A DNA stretch of 64,000 bases from Epiperipatus broadwayi (taxonomy: Eukaryota > Onychophora > Udeonychophora > Euonychophora > Peripatidae), in contig JAQFVV010012573.1 in assembly GCA_028023455.1 (NCBI GenBank), positions 1,982,815-2,046,814 of the forward strand, given 5' to 3'. The position numbers and the translations under genes are program-made. Shown one piece after another: positions 1-12,339 of the stretch (positions are counted from its first letter, which is position 1; each line of letters starts with the position of its first letter). A model generated the notes under the pieces. That model did not search any database and was not told where the DNA came from. It saw only the letters and a program-made list of their open reading frames with translations.

Positions 1-572
1 TAAATAAATATTTTTATTGAATCAGTTGTCATACCAAATTAGGACCTTTCCAAATAAACTTTATTAATAAAATCACACGACACTTATACCTCTATCAACA
101 CTCCTTCTAATGTTCACTATACTAAAACAATTTCTAGATATCAAATTCCTTTTCTCACTTATTTAATATATAATAGTTACATTTATACTACCCTATTCTT
201 TCTGAGATCTCATTTTTTTAAATCTAACATCTCAGAAATTTCAATTACTTTTTCATAGCAAACTCCACCTGAAATCTTTACAGATACATAGAGTTTGGTC
301 AAGTTACCAACAGCACTGTAATTGTTAGACCTTAAATTAATATCATTATCCTATACATTAGTTCATATAAAATGTATTATGTAATATAATTTAATCTTTA
401 TTTGCAATAAAGTATGCTTTAAAACTAAAAATAAATTTAAAAAGTATTTATGGCATGAACACATGTCTATATGGTTGTGTTGTAGATCTATAAATAAGTG
501 GAAAATTTTTTTTAGCTTAATTAAAATAGTGCAGGCTAGATAAATATTATATTATTAATAAAAATTTAGGTA
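1..572. other. AT-rich sequence, nothing recognised
   Basis: No ORF with a recognisable domain, no clear repeat and no RNA gene is visible. The composition is typical of the AT-rich background of the window. Confidence 0.6.
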
Positions 573-1645
573 ATTATAACGTGATCGGGCTTGGCCACTT
601 GATGGCGTTGTTGGCAGTCAAAAACAATACAATGTATAGTTTACCGGGCTGTGTGATTTTTAAATCTCTGTTTTTTTTTGGTTATTAATTTATTGATTGC
701 TATAACTTTTTTTGCATGCCTTTTTAATTTTGTATTTAGTAAACGACAACCTTTTTTTTTATTTTTAAATCGCTGTTTTTGGACAAATTATCATCATTCC
801 TCCTTTTTAGTTATTAATTGATTGATTGCTAGAACTTTTTTGCGATGTCTATTTAGCGATGTCTTTCGTTTAATTATTGCATTCTACATAACAAAACAAC
901 TGTGTAGGGTTAGGGTTAGTTAGGGTTAGTTTTAGGGTTAGTGTTCTGTTGTTTGTAATGCTAAAATATAAAATATCAAAATCGTAACCGTAGTTGGACA
1001 AAAGAAAGAAACTCAAACTTTTCTAAAAAACAACAAACACATATAAATGTCTTCTTTACTTATTAAACATGTTTATAATATGTGCTTTCTATGAAATTTA
1101 CAAAAAATTGTGTATATTTTTATTGGACAGCAGAAATACTCGGCTTCTGTTTTCAACAACTGTGGAAAAAGTTATACGATCACCAGCCATTTTATGAACT
1201 ATGTGATATTTCACATGAAAATGAGATTTCGCACGCGAACTCGGCTGAATTCTGTTGACGTACCCTCAGCAAGCTTTTACACATTACACCTTCTCTAAAT
1301 AAGGGTGTGGCCATTTGGAAAATTACTATAAAGTCATGTTTCTTAAATTCATTACAAATACAAAGATTGTGTAACGTATATTGTAAAAATTTGACTAATC
1401 AAACTACACACACATATATATCAAACTGTACACGAAAGATAAGTGTGTGGATTCACAGTAACTGTCGCGAAGCAGAAATAGGCCATATTATTTCTGCGTT
1501 ACGTCATCATCAATGGCCTTCTAATGGCTAAGACAAACATTAGATGTTTTCTATAGCCGTAAATCAGGCCTTGTAAATGGCATTTGTTAGGTGTTTTGGT
1601 GAGCCAGAATGCCATCAAGTGGCCAAGCTCAATTAGGTTATAAGT
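573..1645. mobile_element. Inverted-repeat-bounded element, unclassified
   Basis: The left end (about 573-622) and the reverse complement of the right end (about 1596-1645) match over roughly 45-50 bp, with an uninterrupted core GCTTGGCCACTTGATGGC followed by partly matching sequence. The 1-kb interior has no recognisable transposase, only short ORFs without domains. This could be a non-autonomous DNA transposon with terminal inverted repeats, or two head-to-head copies of one repeat end. I did not find a convincing target-site duplication. The inverted repeat is seen directly; the class is unknown. Confidence 0.5.
904..944 (+). repeat. Short TTAGGG-like interstitial repeat
   Basis: About 40 bp contain four imperfect copies of GGGTTAG, the vertebrate-type telomere motif that is also general among metazoans. 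The stretch is short and degenerate, lies inside the inverted-repeat element, and is therefore interstitial rather than a chromosome end. Confidence 0.6.
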
Positions 1646-3295
1646 ACCAAAATTTATATTATTAAATGCAAGTAGTGATATATGATTAAAATATAAGATT
1701 ATAAAGACATGCAAATTAATATTAGAAATAAACAAGATAGATATGAACAGAATAAAATTTAATAAAGATATAAAAAATATATCACAATACATATACTTTT
1801 ATTGACATAACTGCAGTACTGTTGAATAATATCATTAAGTTGTTATAAATATAACATGGAATTATATCAAAAACACTCAATACTTTGAAGCTTCCTAGAG
1901 AGAAGATAATTTATGTTTAAGTCAGAGAATATGTTTTGGGTATAGTTAATGTAGCACTGCACTATTGCTATTTTATGATTTATGGCAATACTAAAATTAT
2001 TTAATAAATTACATGAATTTATTCAGTGATGACTATAAAGTCATATTAAATATTACAGATTCATACATGCATATTTTAAAGGGTAAAAATTTTAAAAATG
2101 GAAAATCTATCTGTGTAATATTAATAGAAATGAAAAAAATGATAATAATATAATCAAATGTTTACAACACATGTCAAAAAATTGATTTAGTATTATTAAT
2201 TTAATAAGGCATGCTGTATAATAAATAATGCAATAATAATGTCTTCTATTTATGAAGAATGGATGGTCATATTTTCTAGTTCACATTAATATAATATTAG
2301 TAAAAACATCAGGTATATAAGTAAGGAATGTAGTACTTTTTTAATGTTAAACAATTTTAGAAATAATAATATTAACCCACTAAAATGTTGCATAGGAAGA
2401 AAATAACAGGAATAAAGAATTCATATGTGTTTATGGATAATAAATAACATAATATATAAAGAAATTAAATCGTAATGGTAATTATTTAGTGAGGAATATT
2501 GATCACTGGATCAAAGTCATTTATAAATATTTGATTATATGCAATTTATGTGTAATAAATATTGTTAAATTATTCCAATAAATGCATTTATCATTAAATT
2601 AGGTATATTTTGTCTTTACTCTTGCTCACATGTGTTTAACAAAGTAACTAAAAAATTGTCAGATCATAATGGTATTTGATATAGGGTATAGACATCTATA
2701 TAATTGCCTTCAGAATTATTTTACTGTAACTAAGAGTGATTTGTAACTCAATCTTGCAGTATAAAAAATATCTGTAAATATTATCAAACATATATAAAAA
2801 TTTCCTAATTCAAAAAAGCCATTGTTTGTATCGTGATACAAAGAAATCAACAATATCACTGATTGATAGATTCTTTGCTGATTAAAATTAATCTTTATTT
2901 TAAAATGTTTGTTTTTAAAAAGACAAGCCATTAAAATCATAATTGCAGTAAAGGAGAAATTGTGATTTATTTGATGAAAAGAAATACTTTCATAAATGCA
3001 AGTAAAAAAAATTTTGTGAAATTTTAATAATAATAAGTGTAATTTTAAAATTTAAAATATAATTTTATTGATTTATGATGTTTCAATTAAAATTCATTCC
3101 CATTTTGAAAATGGAATTCAAATAAAAAATATTTTACTCAATATTTTTAAAAAATAAAGATTACAATCTAATACAAAAACAGTCATTGTTACTATTATAT
3201 ATCAAATTTAGTAGTTTATTTTTCTATTTTTCAAAATTCATATATCTTTTAGAATATTTTTTTTTGTAAACTTATATTTATAATAAATTATGCCA
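1646..3295. other. AT-rich intergenic or decayed sequence
   Basis: Only short ORFs without recognisable domains are present. No inverted repeat or RNA gene was identified. Confidence 0.5.
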
Positions 3296-5519
3296 CCTTT
3301 ATATTACTAACATACACTTTAATTTCATTCATGTGAGATGAGGGGTTAATACCATCTTTCATTTCCATTAATTGTAGGGTTCAAACTCAGGAAGAATTTG
3401 TATAGTATTCTAGTTCACATTATATCAATATCACTTAAAATGTGGGTTTGCATAATAAAGATATGTAGGTGTATGAGGATAAGTGTGAATGCATGAAAAT
3501 ATGTATAACTGTGTAAAAATGTGTGTAGGTATATGAGAATATATGAGAATTGAAATATGAATATAATTTAAACATATATATTTAAAAAATATATATACAT
3601 TAAGTAACATTTAATAACTTAATTTATAACGAAATATAAAATATTTCATTTAACATTTATGGTTATTCTTTGATTAGTTTATTTCAATTATTACTCCAAA
3701 CCAATATTCCCTACAGAGAATAGCCATTTGATGTCCATATTAGCATAAAGAAAATTTATTTTATACAAATGATTGTATAAATCATTCTTGATTGCTAAAT
3801 TATTATATTGAAATTATAATATGTTTTATTTTCATTAACTGTTCACATCTATCATAGTAATGATATGGAATTCTCTTCTTACATAATATAATTATAATAA
3901 AGTCAGGAAAGGCCATTTACAGTAGAAACAATTAGTCAAGTATACTGGGAACATTTAAATACAATATTAGTATTAACAAACAAACAAAAAAAAAAGATAA
4001 CAATGTAACTGCACAAATGTTGGAAATAAATATATATTGGGTAAAATCTTACTTTTCCCTTGATAATGATCAGATTTGTAAGCAAGCAACTTCTCATTGC
4101 AACATATTTTATTTTAATCTACAATAATGGTAATAATATTCATCTCCTATGTTAAATATTAACACTTTACTCCCCCCCCCCCATATCTATATTAAAGAAA
4201 AGATATGAATGTAAACATTTATATAAAATATATAACTAAATAAAGTACATGATGTCAACCTAAATGTAGTTTGAATGCTTATAATAAAAATGTCCTAATA
4301 AATAATTATAATAATCCTCATTAATCTATTCTGCATATAGATGGTAAAATGTGAGTTTTCTAGAACATTCTTTAATTCATTTATAATTTCTCTTCTTAGA
4401 ACTTCTGCTCTAGAATATGAGTTGTTTGATCCATTTATTAATAGTAAATTTGATGCTTTGCAACATGGATGTTACATGATAGATCAATTTCATCCCAGTC
4501 TTGACAATTATAGCTTCATTAGTAATGATTTTCTTTCCCTAATGTGATTTTGCAATTAGTAATGCATGATTGGTTGTATTATTATCTATACTTTTTTTTT
4601 TACTAAAATCTCTTGAATGAATTAAGAGCAATATTTTTATTTACTATTAGATATCCCTAATTATAGATAATTCGATTTATAATTTACAATTAGAAACATT
4701 TTTGAAATTTGAATAATTTGAACTTAATTTTGGAGATTTCACTTTCAAATTCCTCAGCTGGCTAGTTATTCCCTTTTTAAATATCCAAATAATTCTTTCT
4801 TTTATACCATTTTACCTCAATGACAATTGGTATTTTTATTCAAACTGCAAGTTCGAATTCTCTGCTTAAATTCATGCAGGTTATTCAGCCAATGAGAACT
4901 TTTTATCCGAAGAAGCTTGTTAGTTTTTATTTTTTCCTATTATCAAAATGAGAATGTTGTATTAAAGGTAATTTTTGATAACATTGAATATCAAATTCGT
5001 GATTTTGATTTAGATCAATTGTTTACATCATTACTAGTGATTATTCATTTCAAAAGTAAACTTTATTCACACTAAAAGGCATTACACAATGGATATAAAA
5101 TGTGGAGCACCATTGGGAGCATATATATAGCACTCCGTGGATTATAAGGTTACATATAAAGACTTGGAAATATGTACAAAGGAAAATATACAATTATAAT
5201 AACAGATTGTATGGTGAACATTTTGGACAACCTCATCAAAGAATGATCAATAAATGCAACAGAATTACATTATTTACATTATTGGGTTACAGAAATGACA
5301 AAAATAGTGAGCTTTAGTATATAGGGTGTAACACAAAGTGGAGCATCATTAAGAACATATATATACATCATTCCGTAATTAAGGTAAAATAAACAAAATT
5401 TGCAAGGTGAACATACTTGATAATCACATCAAACATCAAGCAATAAATCAAACAGATTACATAGCTCACATTATTAGATTACAAAATTAAAACAAAATAG
5501 GTATACATAGTAAAATGTT

Positions 5520-6081
5520 CTGTCAGCTGGGCACTTTGAGTTTCTCCAGTACACTAAGCAAAATGTCAATACTGACACAGTCAAAGGCTCCAGCAAAGTC
5601 AAGCTGTACAGTGACTGGCCAAGATTTTCTTCTTTGTGTATATGATTGACTAGGAGGTGAATCGGCTGACAGTATTGGGAATCAAGCAGCTCTTTTTGGC
5701 AAACAGATAAGATGAGAGGCATCCAATGATGTTATCTTTGATGTCCTCTTTTATGAGGCCCTCTGTCATCTTAATTATCAGAGGCACCATGGAGATTGGC
5801 TGAAGGTTGTCCAAGTCATGAGGGCTATTCCATTTTTGATAAGGGCACCATTGCAAATTTACAGATCCTGAGGGCCTCCTAGCTGTCATCAGCAAGGAAA
5901 TCGACCATCTTCTTGATGATGGGCACAATAAAAGTTTGTAGATGCTATAGAAGAAATTTGGGGATCCATGCAGGTCGCTATCTCTGTGATGGTTTTTGGC
6001 TCTTAACTTTCTTTTCAAATTCCAGAAAAATTTGATTCTTGGCTTAGATTGTGAGCAAGTCCAAAATTTCATATGGATCAA
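5520..6081 (-). pseudogene. Reverse transcriptase fragment, LINE
   Basis: Minus-strand translation in two or three frames restores a non-LTR RT stretch. It contains LQPISMVPLIIKMTEGLI (fingers, usually 'RPISL'), then a YLFAKK-like remnant of the Q-x-G-F region. After a frameshift near 5600 comes LDFAGAFDCVSID, the palm motif with the first catalytic aspartate (DFxxAFD). The YADD region and everything downstream are missing. Several frameshifts and stops make it a pseudogene. The order of motifs fits the jockey/CR1/L2 group; the exact clade is not determinable by eye. Confidence 0.75.
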
Positions 6082-6289
6082 AAATGACCTGGAATCTGGA
6101 TTGCTTTCCTAACCCATTTTTTCCTGCTGCCAAGTTTTCCTGCATCTCACCACTTCTGGAATCACGTTTTCACTGTTTAAAATTGCTTTTCCAATGGATT
6201 TCTTAACAGAACTCAGTGGCAGAGTGGGAAAATTTGATTGTTTTTGTGTGGATTGTAGGGGAAGTCAGGGCATTTCATATTCATGTCAG

Positions 6290-6640
6290 CATTTGTGTGA
6301 AGCTTAGGTATAAGTGTGTTGTTTTTCCTCGATCACATTCCATGTTACTTTTGCAGTTTGACATTATGTTTTTCTCAGCAATTTTTTGTTCTGGAATTTG
6401 GTTTGTTGAATAATTCAGGGTAGTTTTGACTATAGATATTGTTTAAACTAGAGTTTTTCTTGGATCTACATTTGTGTGAGGCTTAAGTATAAGTGTGTTT
6501 TTTCCTCGATCACATTCCATGTTACTTTTGCAGTTTGACATGATGTTAATTTTTGTACTGGAATTTGGCTTTTTGGATAATTCAGAGGAGTTTTGACTAT
6601 AGACATTGTTGCAACTAGAGTTTTTCTTGGATCTTGTAAA
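6290..6640. repeat. Tandem duplication of about 180 bp inside the LINE
   Basis: The block 6290-6467 is repeated at 6469-6640 with scattered differences. Both copies contain CCTCGATCACATTCCATG and TTTTGACTATAGA(T/C)ATTG. It lies in the 5' part of the minus-strand LINE. Confidence 0.75.
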
Positions 6641-8019
6641 ATTGAGCCAATTTTGAGGTTATCTTTATGGGATTTTGTGTTGGACAGGGCTTTAGCATTA
6701 TGTTTCAGAGCAGTCTGCATTTTGTAAGCAGATGCCATTAATATTCATTAACATGGTAGGTAAATCAGAAATTTATGAAATAACAGTTAAATCTTTTTGA
6801 TAGTAAATCGCTAGTAATGATTAGAAAATAGTTCACTCACCTGTGAAATAAGAGTATTCCGAAGATAACTCAAAAGTTTAAATGCAAGATGGCAACTAGA
6901 CCTAGACTCTATGTGATTATTATATATAAATAATAAACAATAAAAATTTTATTTGTTATTTCTTTCTTTTAAAATAATCTTTATTTTTTGCTTGTGTTTA
7001 CTCTACCCAAATTATATATGTTATAGTGTATCAGAGTTACATCACAATTAATGAAATAATTTTCAAAGGTTAGTTGTCTGGTATTTGTTTTATAGTTTAA
7101 TTTGAATATGTATATATCATATGATAAAGTTGGAGTGTAAATGTATATAATAACTAATGGTTTATCAGTTATAGTGTTTCATTTTTATTAATGTATTTTT
7201 TAGTGATGAATATTATTATATTATGTTTTGGATTCAAATTAGGCTAAAGGGCATGTAAATGATACTGGAGGGATATAAGGGCCACACTTTACATCATTGT
7301 TTTAGTAAAAAGATTTTAAAGATGAATGATATCTTTAAATTTTTACCTTTCTACCATTTATTATTTAAGGATTAAGCTAAGATAGGTCTACGATTTATGC
7401 CTGATAATTAGCCCATCATGTAGTACTTAGGATTTTTGATTGCTTGAGTTATTCTACTCTCAGGAGTGCTTTCACACAATGAGTCATTAATATATAAGTT
7501 ATAGGTTATTTACAGTTTTATTTACAACTGATGTAATGATATACCAAAAACTTTTATAGCTGAAGATCTGAATAGATATGCAGTTAAGTTTCATCTTTGA
7601 TAACTTGTGCATTAGTTTTAAGTATAGGTCTGATTAAGAGTACCTGTTCTGTTTTTTTTCTTTGAGACTTACTGGATTTTCTTCAGTATTGGTTAAATGA
7701 GAGAGAGATCATTAATTTGTAAATGAAGCAATTCATTAGAGTAACCAATCTCCATTTCTAATAATAATGGTAAGATTCATTATTGATTCTAAAAATAATA
7801 TTACAATTTATTTCCAAAAATTAGTTTTCCAAATATATCTTATGACATAAGTTTTTACATTTCCATCATTTAATTTAATTAATCCTAATCCTAATCATTT
7901 ATTACATGAGTTTAAATTCACTGTCTGTGGATTTTGTTTTAAATCAAAGTGGTTTAATTGTACACACCTGACCCAATTTCTTTTTTAATATATGAATTCA
8001 GACCAAGTGGTAGGCAAGT

Positions 8020-8290
8020 AAATATCGTATCTACTTGCTTATACAAATGTAGCATATCCATATATAAACACACAGATAAACTAATGTGTTTGAAATAGAA
8101 TATCTTATATACTTACTTATATAAATGTAGTATATACATTTATAAGCATACATATAGACTGATATGTTTGATAGATTAATTTTTTTTTATCTATTGTGAG
8201 AAAGCAAATAAATTTGTTTTTTACATGATATATATATATATATATATATAGATAAACATATGCATATAAATTAATATGTTCATCTATTGG
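8020..8290. repeat. Imperfect tandem repeat, unit about 85 bp
   Basis: A unit containing TACTTGCTTATACAAATGTAG and AAACTAATGTGTTTGA-like sequence recurs at about 8030, 8110 and, in decayed form, 8240 around a TA run. It is seen directly, and divergence between copies is substantial. Confidence 0.5.
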
Positions 8291-9635
8291 TAGAAATTAA
8301 TTGTTTTTCTATTTTTTTTTTATTCATTAATATCATTAATTAAAAATACTAATTGGCTGACTTATAAGACAATAAAAGATAAAAAAAATTACATGAGGTC
8401 AAAAATTGTTGAGAAATGATTGAATTTGGAATAAGAAAAATTAAATGAAAATAATAATAATGTTTATAATTTGATTTTTATTTATTTAAATTGTAACAAT
8501 ATGTGTTAGCTAGTCAAAAAAATGAATGCGGCATTCTTCACTTGATTTTTACTTTTTATTAAATGGCAGAACTGATTAGACATAAAAATGAAAAGTCTTT
8601 TATTTTAAGAGTAATTTAAAGTTGTTTTTTTGTTAACTTGGATTGAAGAAAACTTGAAAGTTAAACTTTAAATTACAGTTAGCAAAAAACTAAAGAAATA
8701 ATTTATTCATCAAACTGCATCAAACTGGAATACATTATTATATAAATGCTGGAAAAAATATACAATTAAATCGACAGAGAATAGCTTTCTTGACTTGAAA
8801 ATTGGGAATTGAACAGACAGCAGAAAAAGTTAAGTTTTTATTTCTTTTAAGAAAAGAAAAAAACTTTTTGCTCTTTAAAAAAAATATTAAAGTTTTAATA
8901 TTTATAGTTTCAAGAAGTTGAACTTTAATTTAAGATTGGCAGGAATGAATTACTGACTTAAGTTATTCTGCAAGCTAAATTTCATTATAATAGAAATAAT
9001 GCAAAGGAAATCTGAAACTGTTAAAAATTAACTGTTGTTTTTAAAGGCTATTTTTATATATATTGAAGCCATGTTATAAATAATATTTTATAAAAGGAAT
9101 CAGTACAATGTATTTAGGGTAAAAAATTCAGTGCTGTGGAATTTTCCAGCTAACTTCTATGTCACTAGGAAATTATAGAATTAGGAAATTATAAAATTTT
9201 TCATCAGAATGTCTATCTCAAGAACGCTAGTGTACCGCCATCTTTCATGGATTAATATAGTCAGGAAAGATATTTCATATGCATTTGTTTCAATCAAGGA
9301 GCATGAAATATATAATTAACAATAAAGTTGGAGAAAAGGAATGTTAGCCATGGATATTAACATTTTTTTTGGACTGAATCCTTGCTTTACTCAAGATAAA
9401 TTACATATTTTATTCATGTGATGATTATTTTTCTTTTTGCTTTTGTCATTTTTTATTTGAAAGTTTATATATTGTAATTTTTTTTATTGTGTGTTTAAAA
9501 TTCATTTTCAAATTCGATTACCCACCATTTAAAAGTATAACCAATGGATGGATAAATGTTATATTGATATAAATTAAAAAAGGGAATCCTCTTCAATTAA
9601 TATGTATTATTTTTTTAATAAAAGTAAATTTTCAG

Positions 9636-9676
9636 ACTCCTCTCAATATTGATCTATCAAGACGACCTCATCTCAA
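9636..9676 (+). other. Candidate micro-exon (weak)
   Basis: A 41-nt stretch lies between an acceptor-like AAATTTTCAG (ending 9635) and a donor-like GTAAGG (9677-9682). One frame is open and reads TPLNIDLSRRPHLK, a composition unlike the surrounding AT-rich noise. There is no neighbouring exon that I can recognise, so this may be chance. Transcript data would decide. Confidence 0.2.
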
Positions 9677-9883
9677 GTAAGGTTTTTTTATATATATATT
9701 TAACATTGAGGGCAAGACTTTAGGACAATAAGACTAAATAATTTACTAATATTTACTTGTAATGTTTTATTTCTGAATGCATAATTAACCCACTGAATAA
9801 ATGGTTTTTGGCTGTCCTTAATTTCTACCATGACTTATACCCACATATAAATAGATGGGAGTGGGGCTACATATATATTATCA

Positions 9884-12330
9884 TCATCATCATCAACCAT
9901 TATCAATCCACTGCAGGATGAAGGTCTCTTCAAGTTTAATCCATCTTCTTCGATCTTTAGCTTTTCTTCTCCACATCACCCCTGCACACTTTATTATTTC
10001 ATCCATCCATCTCACATGTGGTCTCTTTCTGGGTCTTTTACAATCTCTTGGAATCCAGTTTAAAATTTAAATTGTCCATCTATTATCATCTTTTCTAGCA
10101 ATATGTCCAGCCCAACTCCACTTCAATCTTTTAATTTTTTCAATGAGGTCAGTAACACATGTTTGTTCTCTTACCCATACATTGCATTTTGATCTCTTCT
10201 TGTTACTCCCAACATGCATCTCTCCATACTTCTTTGAGTGGTCTGAAGTCTCTGTGTTGCTCTTCTATTAAGTGTCCAAGTCTCAGATCCATAAGTAAGA
10301 ACTGGTAAAACACATTTGTTAAAAACCATCCTTTTCAAACACATAGGCATATTTCCTTTTAGTATCAAGTTATTTCTACCAAAAGCACTCCAACCAAGTT
10401 TAATTCTATGATTAATTTCTTCCATTATGTTTCCATCTGTATTAATAATCTGACCAAGGTATTTGTAACTGTTAACTTCTTCTAATTCATCATAATCAAT
10501 CTTTATTTTCATATTTTGAGCAAATCGATTAAACATTACTTTAGTCTTTTTAACATTTATCTTTAGTCCTACTTTTCTACTTTCATCTGATAATTCCTGC
10601 AATATATCCTGCAGCTCTGAAGCATTATTTGCAAAAATAACTACATCATCTGCAAAATCTAAATGACTTAAATAATCTCCATTTATTTTCACTCCTTTAG
10701 TTTCCCATTTTAATCCACAAAATACTTTTTGCAGCACTGCTGTAAAAAGTTTTGGAGATATGGAGTCACCTTGTCTTATACCTTTCTCAATATTGACTTT
10801 CCCAGTATCATTATGTAATCTAATTGTTGCTGTTGCATTTTTATAAATATTCTTCAAAATATGACAATATCCTGGATTTATACCTTGATGATCCAATGCT
10901 TTAATCAGTGAAGAAATGTTTATAGAATCAAATGCCTTTTCATAATCTACAAATCCAAAACATAATGACAACTCATATTCATTCGTCCTTTCTATAACTT
11001 CTCTCAACACCTGGATATGATCTACTGTACTAAAACCACTTTTAAATCCAGCTTGTTCTCTTGGTTGGTGGAAATCCAATGTTCTCTGTAGACGAGTTGT
11101 AATTATCTTGGTAAAAATTTTATATAAAACTGATAAAAGGCTGATAGGTCTGTAATTTCTAATATCTTCTTTATCACCTTTTTTAAATATTAATATTATT
11201 ACTGCATTCTTTCAATTATCCAGTACATCTTTATCATTTAGACATTTGGTATATAACTTTGCTAAAAAATTTTCTATTTCTTCACCTGCTTCTTTTAATA
11301 TATCAATTATAATTCCATCATTACCTGAAGCCTTTCCTTTCTTCATACATTTAATTGCAGGTATCACTTCTTCATTTAAAATTCTGGGCAATTTGGAAGA
11401 TGTAATAGATATAGGAGGTACTTGTTCTTTATTACTATATAATTCTTGATAAAAATCTTCTACCCATTTCATGATGTCATCTCTCTTTTTAGTAACAATT
11501 CCCTCTTTTTTTCTTATTGCAGATATAAATTTCCTACCAATACCAATATGTTGTTTTACATTTTTAAGACTTTTATTTTCTTCTACAGCTTTCCTTGCTA
11601 GTTCACAGTTATACTTTCTTATATCATTTTCAACTCTTTTCTGCACCATTTTACAAAATTCGAGATATTCAATTCTTTTTAATGCATCATTTTGGTATAT
11701 CTTCATATTCCTTCTTTTCTTCATAAATTCTCTAGTCTCAGTAGAAATTTTATTGATCAATTGCTGCTTTTTTCTACCAGCTATTTTTGTTGCAGTTTTT
11801 AAAAGTGTATCAGTTATTTTCATATTAATTTCATTCAAATCTGAATCATGTTCAAAATCTACTAATACTTGAAACCGATTTGTAAGTTCTAATTTTTCTG
11901 AAGATTAGGAATATCAACTGTAAATATTGTTTTTCTTAATAATTTTTGTCTCTCTAGTTCACATTAACACGTATCTTACACCTTACTAATCGATGATCAC
12001 TTCCTGTGTTAAATTTATTAAGAACATTACAATCTTGAAATATGTATTTCCTGTTAGTCAAAATATAATCCAATTCTGCTGTACCTTCATTTGGATGCTT
12101 CCATGTGCATTTCCTTTTAACATTTTTCTCAAAAAAAGAATTCATAATATAAAGTTTTTCTTTTTCTGCAAATTCCACAAGTCTATGTCCTCTCTCGTTT
12201 CTATTACCATAACCAAAATTACCTACAGCACTTTCATCTTTCATTTGTTTACTAATTCTAGCATTAAAGTCTTCTATAACAATTTTAAAATGTTGTTTAC
12301 TCTGATCAAAAGCCTTTTGTACTACACACA
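9884..12330 (-). mobile_element. RTE-type non-LTR retrotransposon, 5'-truncated
   Basis: This is the least decayed LINE of the window. On the minus strand it runs from within the endonuclease domain (about 12330, abutting a short CA/TA run) through the RT to a 3' end near 9890. It closes with the TGATGATGATGATGAT tail seen in other RTE copies here (18117, 32200). The order of endonuclease, linker, RT and C-terminal region is that of RTE elements. Truncation at the 5' end is typical of incomplete target-primed reverse transcription. It is inactive because of the truncation, a frameshift near 11950 and an internal stop. Confidence 0.9.
10171..11838 (-). pseudogene. RTE reverse transcriptase, one in-frame stop
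   Basis: A single minus-strand frame runs from 11838 to 10171 and is broken only by one TGA near 11210, where RTE proteins normally have tryptophan. Features in order are: a basic linker; GNDGIIIDILKEAGEE (start of the RT); RNYRPISLLSVLYKI; REQAGFKSGFSTVDHI; FVDYEKAFDSI with the first catalytic aspartate; GIRQGDSISPKLF; FADDVVIF with the catalytic aspartate pair; KTKVMFN; YKYLGQII; and a C-terminal region with LTYGSETWTL. All catalytic motifs look intact, so decay is recent compared with the other RTs here. Its role in an intact element is target-primed reverse transcription. Confidence 0.9.
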
Positions 12331-12337
12331 CACACAT
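11954..12337 (-). pseudogene. RTE apurinic-type endonuclease, C-terminal half
   Basis: The translated segment carries the APE-like endonuclease motifs of RTE elements. EDFNARI stands in place of the usual GDFNA, followed by GYGNRNERGHRLVEFA, ELDYILTNR and finally TGSDHRLVRCKI, the C-terminal SDH motif with the catalytic histidine. The N-terminal half with the metal-binding glutamate is missing. The first residues encoded by the CA repeat (CVCVV) are not part of the protein. In an intact element this domain nicks the target DNA to prime reverse transcription. A frameshift separates it from the downstream RT frame. Confidence 0.85.
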
Positions 12338-12339
12338 AT

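Larger units (their letters stand above)
5046..6912 (-). mobile_element. Non-LTR retrotransposon (jockey/CR1/L2-like), defective
   Basis: A 1.87-kb insertion is bounded by the 9-bp direct repeat GTGATTATT (5037-5045 and 6913-6921). The empty site is visible in R1 copy B at about 18500. Read on the minus strand it begins at 6912, carries RT relics in the middle, and ends near an AATAAAG signal at about 5060. Two imperfect repeats that both start GTGGAGCA (about 5103 and 5337) form the 3' part. A tandem duplication of about 180 bp occupies 6290-6612. The element is internally deleted and frameshifted and cannot be active. Confidence 0.8.
3296..7300 (+). repeat. Interspersed repeat R1, copy A (interrupted)
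   Basis: This copy aligns by eye, block after block, with 15738-18835 (copy B), and its first 740 bp align with the reverse complement of about 21080-21970 (copy C). Shared landmarks are the GTGAGATGAGGGGTTAATAC block near 3335, a degenerate GTGTGAATG-type minisatellite near 3480-3560, and the block near 7200-7280. The copy is split by a LINE at 5046-6912. There is no coding capacity. R1 might be the long terminal repeat of the LTR element at 13.1-15.6 kb, because copy B directly abuts that relic, but this is inference. Confidence 0.7.
7301..9883. other. AT-rich sequence, mostly featureless
   Basis: Apart from the imperfect 80-bp repeats near 8020-8290, a TA run at 8228-8252 and a micro-exon candidate at 9636-9676, nothing is recognised here. 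Purine-rich and T-rich runs are frequent. Confidence 0.5.

Noticed and set aside
904-944. True telomere or chromosome end
   Set aside because: Only about 40 bp of imperfect repeat, enclosed by ordinary sequence on both sides.
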